Counted from the first letter of the stretch, positions 37,173-47,295 are shown. The stretch is DNA of 64,000 nt from Gammaproteobacteria bacterium (GCA_021773645.1 JAJFJU010000002.1:1-64000), one strand, 5' to 3'. A program made the numbers and translations. The notes: generated from the letters alone by a model not told the origin.

Positions 37173-37445
37173 ATGGGACAATCTGTAACTATCAGGCTCA
37201 GCGATGACGATATTATGATCTTCAGGGCAGAGGCAAAAAAGATCGGTACCACGGTGACTGGTTTGATCAAAGAGCGAGTTTGCGGGGCAAGCTATCATTC
37301 GGAGATCTGCCAAAAACTTGACCAAATTGCAAAACAGATTGATCAGATCGAGTTCGAAGATGAGCCCAATATTCCGAGGATCCCGGAGATGGCACCTGCC
37401 GGGCAACCGCCCATTCTCTCGCCTCTTTCTGGGGGTGATCTATGA
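37173..37445 (+). CDS. Ribbon-helix-helix relaxosome accessory protein (TrwA/MobC-like)
   Basis: A 90-residue protein starting at the ATG at 37173 with GAGGA upstream. Residues 4-36 (SVTIRLSDDDIMIFRAEAKK, then GTTVTGLIKERV) form a ribbon-helix-helix domain with the beta strand SVTIRL; a short coiled segment and a proline-rich tail follow. Such proteins bind oriT next to MOBF relaxases, help nicking and repress their own promoter. It is the first gene of the mobilization operon and overlaps the next by 4 bp. Confidence 0.78.
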   Translation: MGQSVTIRLSDDDIMIFRAEAKKIGTTVTGLIKERVCGASYHSEICQKLDQIAKQIDQIEFEDEPNIPRIPEMAPAGQPPILSPLSGGDL

Positions 37446-38014
37446 GCTGGCCGGCCGGACAGCTCGGGGCGTTTTTTGAGCGGGCGGCCAGATCTAAAGT
37501 CCCGCTAAGTGCTGTAAAAGAAGGGTCGGATCGAGATTACCCGGAGCTGTGGATCTACTCGGTGCGGGAGTTTTTAAAAAGCATGTCAAAAGAAGATCGG
37601 GCGCTATTTCGGGTGGATTACGGAAAGACGAAAAACCCGGTTTTTAATGGTCCAGAATTTGTGGACGAGATCTGGATCAGGGGGGTTAGAGGCGCCGAGG
37701 TGGTAGAGGGGGCGGGCGAGCCTTTAGGGCGCGAGGTGCGGACAAAGTCAGATGCTGAGGCATACGCGGAGAGCATGATCGCGGAGACATCCGATCCGAT
37801 GTGGTCCCTCGCTGCGCGCAAGGTCCTCTCATCGCTGATCTGTGAGCTCCAGAGAGAGCATGGGAGCCGGTGGGGTTTTGACGAGTTGGCGCAACTGATC
37901 CCTGATTTGTCGACCCCAGATGGAGCAGAAAAGATGGTGGGTTTAATGCCAGACGTGACCAATCCAAAGGTGGTGGCCGGTGTACATATGGTGTTAGCGA
38001 TCGGGTTCAAATGA
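37442..38014 (+). CDS. Small soluble protein resembling part of the coupling protein
   Basis: A 190-residue protein without membrane spans. Residues about 116-148 (DPMWSLAARKVLSSLICEL, RWGFDELAQLI) align with DPMWSQSARMILIALIVEL and RWGF-like KWGFGDLGDLL of the next gene, a segment lying in the all-alpha insert of the TrwB-type motor domain. No Walker motifs are present. The N-terminal half (WIYSVREFLKSMSKEDRALF) is unlike anything I recognise. It overlaps both neighbours by 4 bp. It may be a partial duplicate now acting as a substrate adaptor. Confidence 0.65.
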   Translation: MSWPAGQLGAFFERAARSKVPLSAVKEGSDRDYPELWIYSVREFLKSMSKEDRALFRVDYGKTKNPVFNGPEFVDEIWIRGVRGAEVVEGAGEPLGREVRTKSDAEAYAESMIAETSDPMWSLAARKVLSSLICELQREHGSRWGFDELAQLIPDLSTPDGAEKMVGLMPDVTNPKVVAGVHMVLAIGFK

Positions 38015-40074
38015 ACCAACTTTTATACATTGGCGGCGCCAGACCGCCGGCGGGAACCCCTTATTTTGATCTGGTTGAGGCCGGTTACGTCGGGGTATTC
38101 GTCGGCGCTGGAGCGCTGGCGGCGGGTTGGGTCTCGTGTCTCTATTTTGGAGATGTGTCACCCGGATTTTCGGATTTCTGGGCGCATCTCAAAATGGGTA
38201 TCTCGACCCCTGCACTATATATAGAGCAATTTCCGCGGTGGTCGCGAAGCAGTCAATTATGGGTTGGAGCGGGCTGGACTGTCGCCCCCGCCACGGCCCT
38301 GGCCGCTGGGATTTTTGCTGGCAGAGCAGCGGGCACCGTCAAAGAGGGCTTCGGAATTATTCACCGTTCCGGTCCGCAGTTGCTCGACTACGCCCCCGGC
38401 CTTTTTGACATCCGGACAGTTCTAAAAAGCGAGGGCAAGGGCAAGATCCGGCTGCACCCTAAGTGGTTCAAGCTGACTCTTGAGCGAATGAGCAAAGGGA
38501 TCTTTATATGCGGCTCCACCGGCTCCGGTAAATCGGTAGCGTTGGGGAATCTCCGGGATGGGGTGCCTGCTGGGGTGCGGGTCCTTTTGAATGACGTGAA
38601 AGGTGACTTCATCGCAGAAGAGCCCGGCGCAATCTTGATTTCACCCACCGACAAGAGAAGCTGGATCTGGGCCATCGGCGAAGACCTCCGGACCTTTAGT
38701 GATGCGCTTTTGTGGTCTGGCATCGTGATCCCACAAGGTGGACACGATCCCATGTGGTCCCAGTCTGCACGAATGATCCTTATTGCCCTGATCGTCGAGC
38801 TTCAAAATACGATGGGACGAAAATGGGGTTTTGGTGATCTTGGCGACCTCTTAAGCAGCTTTGCGGAGGGGGGTGGACGGGAAAAGTTGGCGGCACTCAT
38901 CAAGCGCAACGTCCCTCATGCTCAAGCAATCGCTAACGGCTTAGGGTCAAAAACTGGCGATGGCATCGAGATCAACCTGTCGGCTTCAGTCGGTCCCATC
39001 GTTGATCTGGCGAAAGCCTGGCCGAGGGGCCAAAAAGGTCAAAAATGGAGCCTACGGCGTTGGCTTGCAGACCCCCAAGGCGGCACGGTGGTTCTGGGTG
39101 GCTCAAGTATGTATCCCGAGTTATCAAAAGCCGTCGCCGGCGGCATAGTCGGCTTGTTGGCGGTGATCACTGCTGATCCGTCGTATGCAAATGATGACAA
39201 GTCACAGACGTATCTTTTGCTCGATGAATGTCCGCAACTGGGACCCATACCCGGGGTCATCCAGATGCTCGAGGTCGGCAGAAGCAAAGGCATTTGCAGT
39301 GTGATCGTGTGCCAAGATTTCAGTCAATTTGACAAAATATATAGCGTTGAAGAACGTCGAGTAATTCTCTCCAGCTGCTCGACGCATCTCTATTTTCGAC
39401 TAAACCCATCCCCAACTTGTGATGATGTCTCTTCATCGCTGGGAGACCGGGAAATTGAGCGTTTATCAACAAGCACAAGACCCGGAAAAATTGGCTCTGA
39501 GCACACTCAACAATATCAATCATCATCCGTTCGAGTCGTGAAGCCTCACCACTTATCGGCCCTCAAAGTCAGCCGACGGGGGTGCGAATCCATCATTTAC
39601 GGGATCGGTGACAACTACCACCGCGTCCGGTGGCCTTTCAAAAACTTCGAAAAACAGCAGCCGGCTCATATCGCGGCGGACTGGACCAAAGCGCCCGGCA
39701 CCGGTGCCGGCACTGTTGGTGTGATGGCTACCCCGGATGTCATGGAGTTGATCGGCGAAGCGGAATTCGTGGAAGAGGTCACGCAAGCTGTGCCGGTGGT
39801 CGTTGATGAACCCGAAAAGCTGGCGGCGGCGGACGAAGAGGCCCCCGCATCACCTGGCGATGCGGTGGCAGATGCCGTGCTATCAACTGCGGTTTCAACT
39901 GCGGTTTCTGTCGTTATCGGTGGAGATGCAATCGAAGCCACGCTTGAGGTTGTGGATGTTTTAAGCGGTCAAGACGAGCTATCACATGACCCCAACCCAG
40001 CGGCGCTTGAGCTACCGCAACCACGGCGGCGAAAGCGGCTTAGAAGGCGGGCACAGACAGAACGCGAAATTTAA
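38011..40074 (+). CDS. Type IV coupling protein (TrwB/TraD-like)
   Basis: A 687-residue DNA-pump ATPase that links the relaxosome to a type IV secretion channel. Two membrane spans lie at about 25-48 and 88-110. Walker A is CGSTGSGKSVALG (about 168), Walker B YLLLDECPQLG (about 410), and SVIVCQDFSQF follows. The C-terminal 100 residues are acidic and end in an arginine-rich tail (RRRKRLRRR). Presence of its own coupling protein without T4SS genes implies use of a helper's channel. Confidence 0.92.
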   Translation: MNQLLYIGGARPPAGTPYFDLVEAGYVGVFVGAGALAAGWVSCLYFGDVSPGFSDFWAHLKMGISTPALYIEQFPRWSRSSQLWVGAGWTVAPATALAAGIFAGRAAGTVKEGFGIIHRSGPQLLDYAPGLFDIRTVLKSEGKGKIRLHPKWFKLTLERMSKGIFICGSTGSGKSVALGNLRDGVPAGVRVLLNDVKGDFIAEEPGAILISPTDKRSWIWAIGEDLRTFSDALLWSGIVIPQGGHDPMWSQSARMILIALIVELQNTMGRKWGFGDLGDLLSSFAEGGGREKLAALIKRNVPHAQAIANGLGSKTGDGIEINLSASVGPIVDLAKAWPRGQKGQKWSLRRWLADPQGGTVVLGGSSMYPELSKAVAGGIVGLLAVITADPSYANDDKSQTYLLLDECPQLGPIPGVIQMLEVGRSKGICSVIVCQDFSQFDKIYSVEERRVILSSCSTHLYFRLNPSPTCDDVSSSLGDREIERLSTSTRPGKIGSEHTQQYQSSSVRVVKPHHLSALKVSRRGCESIIYGIGDNYHRVRWPFKNFEKQQPAHIAADWTKAPGTGAGTVGVMATPDVMELIGEAEFVEEVTQAVPVVVDEPEKLAAADEEAPASPGDAVADAVLSTAVSTAVSVVIGGDAIEATLEVVDVLSGQDELSHDPNPAALELPQPRRRKRLRRRAQTEREI

Positions 40075-40095
40075 CCAAAAAAGGGAGCAATACGA

Positions 40096-40434
40096 ATGAA
40101 TAATTACGGAAATATCGAAGGTAGTGGGGCAGAATTTGAGGAGCGGCAGCGGCGGTGGTGGTGGGATAACTGGAAGATGCGGGTAGATTTTGCAGGCCCG
40201 GTCCCGTCCATTAAATTCGGACGGACGATGATCGCGCGCGCTGACACCCAGATCGAGCGCGACGGCGCAGGCCCGGCAGATCCAGACATCGATCAGCTGT
40301 TGCGGCATCTACGGTTTGATGTCGCTGGCCAAGAGGACGACATCCGGGGTCTTTTGACTGAGCGCGAGAGCGTTGACAGACGGCTTATAGCTGGCGCTGA
40401 GTGGTTCAGAAAAGACGAGCAAGACTATGCTTAG
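40096..40434 (+). CDS. Unknown protein between coupling protein and relaxase
   Basis: A 112-residue soluble, charged protein with a tryptophan-rich stretch RRWWWDNWKMRVDF near residue 19. I do not recognise it. It starts 21 bp after the coupling-protein gene and overlaps the relaxase start by 8 bp, so it is part of the mobilization operon and may belong to the relaxosome. Confidence 0.65.
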   Translation: MNNYGNIEGSGAEFEERQRRWWWDNWKMRVDFAGPVPSIKFGRTMIARADTQIERDGAGPADPDIDQLLRHLRFDVAGQEDDIRGLLTERESVDRRLIAGAEWFRKDEQDYA

Positions 40435-43096
40435 TGTCTCGTCAAGAGACGGCGGCGGCGGGCTTGTCGAATACTTGAGCGGTGACAAGTCCGCTTCTAG
40501 CTCTCCAGAGGATTACTATTCAGAATCCGGGGGAAATTTGGGCGAGTGGCACGGTGCCGGGGCCTCGTCGCTGGGCCTTGATGGGGCTGTGAGCCGGGGA
40601 GATTTCGAAGCCCTGGCCCTGGGCCTTTCTCCTGACGGTTCGCTGCTGGTGGCGCGGGCAGGCAGCCCACTCGAACGGCTAGAAGGCGGAGGCACGAAGG
40701 GGCACAAATCAGGGTGGGATTTAACCTTTTCTGCCCCAAAATCGGTTTCCGTCGTATGGGGACTTGCTAATCCAAAGGCCCAAATCGAGATCGAAAAGGT
40801 TCACGATCACGCGGTCAAAGCGACCCTCGATTATGCGCAAAAATCAGGGCTTTTTGAATCGCGGCGCGGCAAACAAGGCAAAGAAAAAGAGGCCGGAGGC
40901 TCGCCGGTTTTTTCGCTTTACCGGCACGGAACGAGTCGAGAGCAAGATATGCAACTGCATACGCATTCTTTTCTACACAACGTGCTAAAGCGCGAAGACG
41001 GGAGCTTTTCAACGATAGATGCCCGCTCGGTCTACCGACATAAGATCGCGCTTGGCGCTGCTTACCGCTCTGAGCTGTCTGCGGGGCTTCAACGACTCGG
41101 GTACTCGACCGAGAAGGACGAAAAGGGATCTTTCAAGCTTTCCAGCGTGCCGGATAACGTTAACAAAGAATTCAGCAGACGACGCGAACAGATAGAAAAA
41201 GCACTTGCTGACAAGGGCTTTAAGGGCGGAAAAGCGTCAGAAATTGCAGCGTTGAATACCAGGCAAGCCAAGTCAAATACGAGCCCGGATCTCTTGCGTG
41301 AGGACTGGAAATCCCGCGCCCTGTCCCTTGGTCTATCAGCGCACATGATTGAGCGGTCACGAGCGCACCAGTCAGGGCAACAAATCGATCAGGCCGAGAT
41401 CCTTTTCCAGCTCACCGAACGAACCAGCACATTCGAAGGCCGCGACTTACTCCGCGCTGTCGGGGAGAAAGCCCAGATCAGCGGGGGCGGTATAGACCGG
41501 GTTGAGAAAGAGATCGCGGGCCTGAAGGCAAGGGGCGAGGTGATCCAGTTGCTGGGCGGCAAAATGACCACAAGAGAAATGCTTGAGATAGAGCAAAGCG
41601 CCCTTGCAACCGCTCACAAGATGACATCCAACAGCACCCACCAGGTACCCGTAGGCGCGCTAAACAAGGCGCTGGCGGAGACCCCGACCCTTTCGGTGGA
41701 GCAGGTCAAAATGATTGGGCATGTGACCAGCGATGGGGGCTTAAAAAACGTGATTGGTGATGCAGGCACTGGGAAGTCTTTTGCAATGCGGAGCGCGCGG
41801 GGAGCCTGGGAAAATGCGGGCTACACAGTGCGTGGGGTGGCGCTGGCCGGGAAGGCGGCCAGCGGCTTGCAAGGTGGATCAGGCATCCGAAGTCAGACCC
41901 TGCACAGTCTCTTAGCCGATCTCCAAAACAACCGCGACAAGCTCACCCCAAAGACCGTGGTGGTGCTCGATGAAGCCGGAATGATCGGATCACGACAGAT
42001 GTCTACTTTGATCGAAAACGTGAGCAAATCCGGTGCAAAACTAGTCTTAGTGGGCGATCCAAAACAGCTCCAAGCGATTGATGCAGGCGGGATTTTCCGG
42101 CGGCTCAGTGACGAGTTAGGGGCCTCAAAACTTGAGGACATCCGGAGACAAACCAGCGCAGGGCACCGGCAAAGCGTCAAGGATTTTGCGCACGGCAAAG
42201 CCGAAGAAGCCCTTAAATATTTTTCAGATAGAGGCTTGCTTCGAAGCGGCAAGGATCACACCGAGACCATGGAAAAAATGGTCTCCGAGTGGTCCTTGAG
42301 TCGCAATCCGGAAAGGCCGGGGGAGCACTTGTTGCTGGCCGCAACAAGGGCAGATGTGCGGGAGCTTAACCAGCTTGCGCGTGAGTCGATGCGCGATCAA
42401 GGGCGGCTATCTGAGGACGAGCACAACTACGGCGAGAGCGGCAAAGTTGCGGAAGGCGACCGGGTCAAGATGACCCGCAACAGCGCTATTTTAGGTGTCA
42501 AAAATGGAGACCTGGGTACCGTCAAAAGCGCGTCAGATGGTCGTTTAACGCTTGAGATGGATAGTGGTCGAGAGGTCATCACGAATAGCGATGAATACGA
42601 TCACATAACACACGGCTATGCGATCACCTTGCATGCCGCGCAAGGCGCAACGGTCGACAGGGCGGCGGTGTTGCTCGATCAACGCATGAGCAACCGCGAG
42701 TGGAGCTACGTCTCTGCTAGCAGGAGCAGGGAAGAAACCGTCCTCTACGGCACCGACAACCAGATCCGCGACCTCCAAACCCTCTCACAAACTATGTCCA
42801 GATCAGAGCAAAAAAGCACAAGCCTGGACCACCTACCCCCATCTAAGCCGCCGCCCATGGCTCAACCGTTATCCGGGAACGAGACCCAGAAAGCCGAAGA
42901 GCCGCAGCAACAGGCGGCGGCAAAGGCCAGCGGGCATGCGCAAGGAGAAAACAAGGCTGCGGGCAGTTCCGGGCCACCACCAAAAGATCCGGAGCGGCGG
43001 AGCGGCGAGGCAATGGGCAACGCGCTAAACAATCTCGCTGCAAGTATCGCGGCGGAACGTGCGTTAAAAGACCAAGAGTTAGAGATGGAGATGTGA
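40427..43096 (+). CDS. MOBF relaxase-helicase (TrwC/TraI-like)
   Basis: An 889-residue conjugative relaxase. The N-terminal HUH domain has tyrosines in EDYYSESG (about 29-30), LTFSAPKSVSVVWGL and the three-histidine motif QLHTHSFLHN, all as in R388 TrwC. A helicase domain follows with Walker A DAGTGKSFAM, Walker B VVLDEAGMIG and LVGDPKQLQAID. The C-terminal 100 residues are low-complexity, rich in K, P and A. No primase motif was recognised. It nicks oriT and leads the strand into the recipient. Confidence 0.94.
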   Translation: MLSVSSRDGGGGLVEYLSGDKSASSSPEDYYSESGGNLGEWHGAGASSLGLDGAVSRGDFEALALGLSPDGSLLVARAGSPLERLEGGGTKGHKSGWDLTFSAPKSVSVVWGLANPKAQIEIEKVHDHAVKATLDYAQKSGLFESRRGKQGKEKEAGGSPVFSLYRHGTSREQDMQLHTHSFLHNVLKREDGSFSTIDARSVYRHKIALGAAYRSELSAGLQRLGYSTEKDEKGSFKLSSVPDNVNKEFSRRREQIEKALADKGFKGGKASEIAALNTRQAKSNTSPDLLREDWKSRALSLGLSAHMIERSRAHQSGQQIDQAEILFQLTERTSTFEGRDLLRAVGEKAQISGGGIDRVEKEIAGLKARGEVIQLLGGKMTTREMLEIEQSALATAHKMTSNSTHQVPVGALNKALAETPTLSVEQVKMIGHVTSDGGLKNVIGDAGTGKSFAMRSARGAWENAGYTVRGVALAGKAASGLQGGSGIRSQTLHSLLADLQNNRDKLTPKTVVVLDEAGMIGSRQMSTLIENVSKSGAKLVLVGDPKQLQAIDAGGIFRRLSDELGASKLEDIRRQTSAGHRQSVKDFAHGKAEEALKYFSDRGLLRSGKDHTETMEKMVSEWSLSRNPERPGEHLLLAATRADVRELNQLARESMRDQGRLSEDEHNYGESGKVAEGDRVKMTRNSAILGVKNGDLGTVKSASDGRLTLEMDSGREVITNSDEYDHITHGYAITLHAAQGATVDRAAVLLDQRMSNREWSYVSASRSREETVLYGTDNQIRDLQTLSQTMSRSEQKSTSLDHLPPSKPPPMAQPLSGNETQKAEEPQQQAAAKASGHAQGENKAAGSSGPPPKDPERRSGEAMGNALNNLAASIAAERALKDQELEMEM

Positions 43097-43176
43097 AGCC
43101 GCCGCCTTGACGGTTAACTGCCGAGTATGCCACCGTCCCGGCGCGCGGGAGCTAAAGAGGCGATGGAGCGAAAAGA

Positions 43177-44067
43177 ATGGAAATCCTTAATGCTGACAAA
43201 TTAATTGATGGGGCTCTGAGAAAGGCTAATAGTCGTCTGGGGGATTTCCTTGATGGCGACGTAATTTTCCTAAAGGCTCCGATGGCTCAGCCTGTCGATG
43301 ATAATGTTCGCAGGGAAGTAGAAGCGATTAACGAGACCGCGAACAAAGATCGGTTGATTGTCGTCTTAGAAACAAGAGGCGGGTTTATTGAAGTCGTTGA
43401 GCGAATCGTTGGCGTATTCAGAAAACACTATCAACTGGTTGATTTCATAGTCCCGAACTACGCATATAGCGCCGGTACCGTATTAGTTATGTCTGGTGAC
43501 GAAATTTATATGGATTACCACTCAATACTCGGGCCAATCGATCCGCAGTATGAGTCAGAAACCGGTGATTATATGCCAGGCATGGGCTATCTGGCGAAGT
43601 ATGAAGAATTGATGGAAACCATCAATAAGGCTCCCAGTACAGATAATGTAAGGGCCGAGATTGCGTACCTAATTCAAAGATTTGACCCTGCGAAGCTTTA
43701 TCATATTGAACACGCGATCGAGCATTCAAAGTCCCTGTTACGTAATTGGTTGCCACGTTATAAATTTAAGGACTGGAGCACCAGAGAAACAAGCGGTGAA
43801 CCTGTCACAGATGCAGACAAAGAAGCCAGGGCTAATGAAATCGCTGAGGTATTGGGGGAGGTTACAAGGTGGCATTCACACGGACGCGGAATCACCCTTA
43901 GGGAACTCAGGAGCGAGGAAATCCGTCTAAAAATCAAAGATTTTGGTGGTGAGGGGGAGCTGGATAATTTAATTCGAGACTACTATAGTCTCATTAGCGA
44001 CTATACAGTTAAGCGTAGTATGTCGAACGGAATTCATACGCAAAACGGGCTCAGGAGGGCGTTATGA
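43177..44067 (+). CDS. ClpP/SDH-fold serine protease (SDH_sah-like), cargo gene
   Basis: A 296-residue protein of the Clp/SppA crotonase-like fold. The core has IVVLETRGGFIEVVERI, then the nucleophile motif YAYSAGTVLVMSGDEI with Ser98, followed by YMDYHSILGPIDPQY, a hallmark of the serine dehydrogenase proteinase (SDH) family. No membrane span is seen; residues 140-296 are helical and charged. The gene looks richer in A+T than its neighbours, suggesting separate origin. It overlaps the next gene by 4 bp. Its target is unknown; a defence or quality-control role is conjecture. Confidence 0.8.
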   Translation: MEILNADKLIDGALRKANSRLGDFLDGDVIFLKAPMAQPVDDNVRREVEAINETANKDRLIVVLETRGGFIEVVERIVGVFRKHYQLVDFIVPNYAYSAGTVLVMSGDEIYMDYHSILGPIDPQYESETGDYMPGMGYLAKYEELMETINKAPSTDNVRAEIAYLIQRFDPAKLYHIEHAIEHSKSLLRNWLPRYKFKDWSTRETSGEPVTDADKEARANEIAEVLGEVTRWHSHGRGITLRELRSEEIRLKIKDFGGEGELDNLIRDYYSLISDYTVKRSMSNGIHTQNGLRRAL

Positions 44068-44255
44068 TTGCTTTTCAAAAAGACTTCGAAGAGGTCATAT
44101 CCAGGGCAAGGAAGGAAGCCGATAGCGTGGGATTCCTGGATCTGCTGGATGAAATAAGAGATGTAGTTGGTCGGGATGATACTGATAACCAACGAAGTTA
44201 TCGTCTGCCGTATTCAAGCGATCCAGCCCCAACTGGGGATCGCTGGAGTCGGTAA
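44064..44255 (+). CDS. Small partner of the SDH-fold protease
   Basis: A 63-residue protein starting with an ATGA overlap on the protease gene. Its first 38 residues look helical (FQKDFEEVISRARKEADSVG, FLDLLDEIRDVVG), and the rest is polar. No family is recognised. Tight coupling suggests a protease partner, such as an adaptor, inhibitor or regulator. An inverted repeat (CCCC-AACT-GGGG) overlaps its end. Confidence 0.6.
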   Translation: MIAFQKDFEEVISRARKEADSVGFLDLLDEIRDVVGRDDTDNQRSYRLPYSSDPAPTGDRWSR

Positions 44256-44332
44256 TCACTAGTAGATCAGACCAGCTTAACGTGATGTCTACCGAACGAC
44301 CGGTGAACCGTTCTACGGGGCCGGTTGTAAAT

Positions 44333-45373
44333 CTATCCCAATTTCTTTGCAAGGTCGCCGACTCTCGGATGAGTGTATCTCGCCAGCATCTGTATGCTCC
44401 GGTGCCCGGAAATCGCCGAGACCTCAAGCACTCCCAAGCCCAGCTCAAAAAAACGCGAGACGGCTTCATGCCTCAGATCATGGAATCTAAGATCCCGATA
44501 TAGTAATGGGTCTGCCGAGTCACCCGCTGTTTTGCACTGCTGTTCATATTTGCGCCGACAGCGCACAAGGACGCGGCCCCAAGCTTGGACAACAGCGCTT
44601 GCGGTCGTGGGAATGACCTTGCCCGCGTAGTGCCTTGGGAGGCCCTGGAGGCAGGCAACAGCTACGGTGGACAGGGGGATCGTCCGAGAACCACCGCCCT
44701 TGGTTTCTCGAAAATGTGCTGTTCGCGCTGACAAATCAACATCCGCCCACCTCAACGCCAACAGCTCGCCTTGCCTTGCCGCAGTCTCCAGGGCAAGCAG
44801 GGACAAGGGGGCGATCCAAGGGTTTTTGTGCTTGCGGAGTTGCTCTAGCAACCCGTCTTGCTCGCCCGGCAGCAGCCGCCGATCTCGGGGCGTTGAGTTC
44901 GCGGGTAAGCGGATCGACTTAACGGGGTTGCGCAGCGATTCCATCCCCCATTCTTTGCGGGCTACTTCATACACGTGCGAAAGCACAGCTAGCGCGAGCC
45001 TGATCGTATTTTCTGCCCGCCCTTCACTCCTGCGCTCATCGCGAAACTTTGCCAGATCCGCTCCTCGGATACCGGGCAACATCCGAGACGAAAGCGGATG
45101 ACGAAGCCAGACCCTGATCCTAGCTTCCTCTTGTTTCCACCCCTTTTTTAAGGGGGTAACCTCCGTCATGTATCGCTGGAGAGCCTCGCTCAGGGTGGTC
45201 GATTCGGCTTCCTTTCTCGAGATAAATACGCCACGATCCATCTCATTCTCAACCTCGCGAGACCACGCCTCGGCGTCAACTCGTGTCGTAAAAGTCTTGG
45301 AGGTGGGAGGATGGCCACGCCTCCGGATCGACGCGCGCCACTGATATGGGCCGCGCTTATGAATTGATGCCAT
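44333..45373 (-). CDS. int: Tyrosine recombinase (integrase)
   Basis: A 346-residue phage-type integrase. The N-terminal arm-binding part (ASIHKRGPYQWRASIRRRGH) is AP2-like, then a SAM-like core-binding domain. The catalytic residues are visible: Arg in ETAARQGELLAL, Lys in ETKGGGS, His-x-x-Arg in HDLRHEA, His in SGHRS and Tyr in LARYTHP. The ATG at 45373 with GAGGTGG upstream is chosen over the GTG nine bases earlier. It lies beside attR and catalyses insertion into, and with a helper excision from, the tRNA gene. Confidence 0.95.
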   Translation of the reverse strand: MASIHKRGPYQWRASIRRRGHPPTSKTFTTRVDAEAWSREVENEMDRGVFISRKEAESTTLSEALQRYMTEVTPLKKGWKQEEARIRVWLRHPLSSRMLPGIRGADLAKFRDERRSEGRAENTIRLALAVLSHVYEVARKEWGMESLRNPVKSIRLPANSTPRDRRLLPGEQDGLLEQLRKHKNPWIAPLSLLALETAARQGELLALRWADVDLSARTAHFRETKGGGSRTIPLSTVAVACLQGLPRHYAGKVIPTTASAVVQAWGRVLVRCRRKYEQQCKTAGDSADPLLYRDLRFHDLRHEAVSRFFELGLGVLEVSAISGHRSIQMLARYTHPRVGDLAKKLG

Positions 45374-45386
45374 TTTTTCCACCTCG

Positions 45387-45428
45387 CTACGCCAAATTTA
45401 CGCCAAAAACCCTAAAAAGTAGCGTAAC
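45387..45428. repeat. Right cluster of integrase arm-type repeats
   Basis: CTACGCCA at 45387 and TTACGCCA at 45398, then AGCGTAAC at 45421 on the other strand, repeat the word clustered at 33151-33201. The cluster sits between the integrase start and attR, so integrase binding there could also repress its own gene. Confidence 0.65.
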
Positions 45429-45455
45429 ATATTGATCGTAAAAGGATGACTTCGA

Positions 45456-45503
45456 GACTCATAATCCGCTGGTCCTAGGTTCGAGTCCTAGCAGGCCCAC
45501 CAA
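45456..45503 (+). repeat. attR: right 48-bp attachment repeat
   Basis: This exact copy of the tRNA segment at 33034-33081 covers the anticodon loop to the CCA plus one base. The 5' half of the tRNA is absent, so it is not a functional tRNA gene; it is the displaced original 3' end. Confidence 0.95.
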
Positions 45504-45508
45504 TAATA

Positions 45509-45540
45509 GTTAGTTAGGATGAATCCGGCATCTAACTAAC
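45509..45540. other. 9-bp inverted repeat just outside attR
   Basis: GTTAGTTAG and CTAACTAAC are perfect complements with 14 bases between. In the ancestral chromosome this hairpin would have followed the tRNA gene directly and may have been its 3' processing or termination element; the intact tRNA is now cut off from it by the insertion. Confidence 0.45.
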
Positions 45541-45654
45541 ACTTAAAAAGCGTACTTCAAGAGCACTTCTAAGCAAGAAAACACAACAAAGCGTACTGCT
45601 TATATAGTGCGTCGTGCGGTGATTTCGGCAGCCACGGGCTGCTCTACACTATGC

Positions 45655-47295
<1,641 letters not shown>

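Larger units (their letters stand above)
33034..45503. mobile_element. Integrative mobilizable element with IncQ-type replicon and MOBF relaxase
   Basis: The unit lies between two identical 48-bp direct repeats from a tRNA gene; the excised circle would be about 12.4 kb. Rightward genes are an AlpA-like protein, repA, repC, a ribbon-helix-helix protein, a small coupling-protein-like protein, the coupling protein, an unknown, the relaxase, a ClpP/SDH-type protease and a small partner. The integrase points left at the right end. No mating-pair (T4SS) genes are present, so transfer would need a helper. Chromosomal operons resume on both sides. Confidence 0.93.

Noticed and set aside
37442-38014. 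Frameshifted 5' part of the coupling protein gene
   Set aside because: The downstream gene has its own full N-terminus with two membrane spans and the whole motor domain, and the matched segment occurs in both, so this is a related separate protein rather than a broken start.
45456-45503. Second tRNA gene
   Set aside because: Only the 3' half is present; it is the attR copy.
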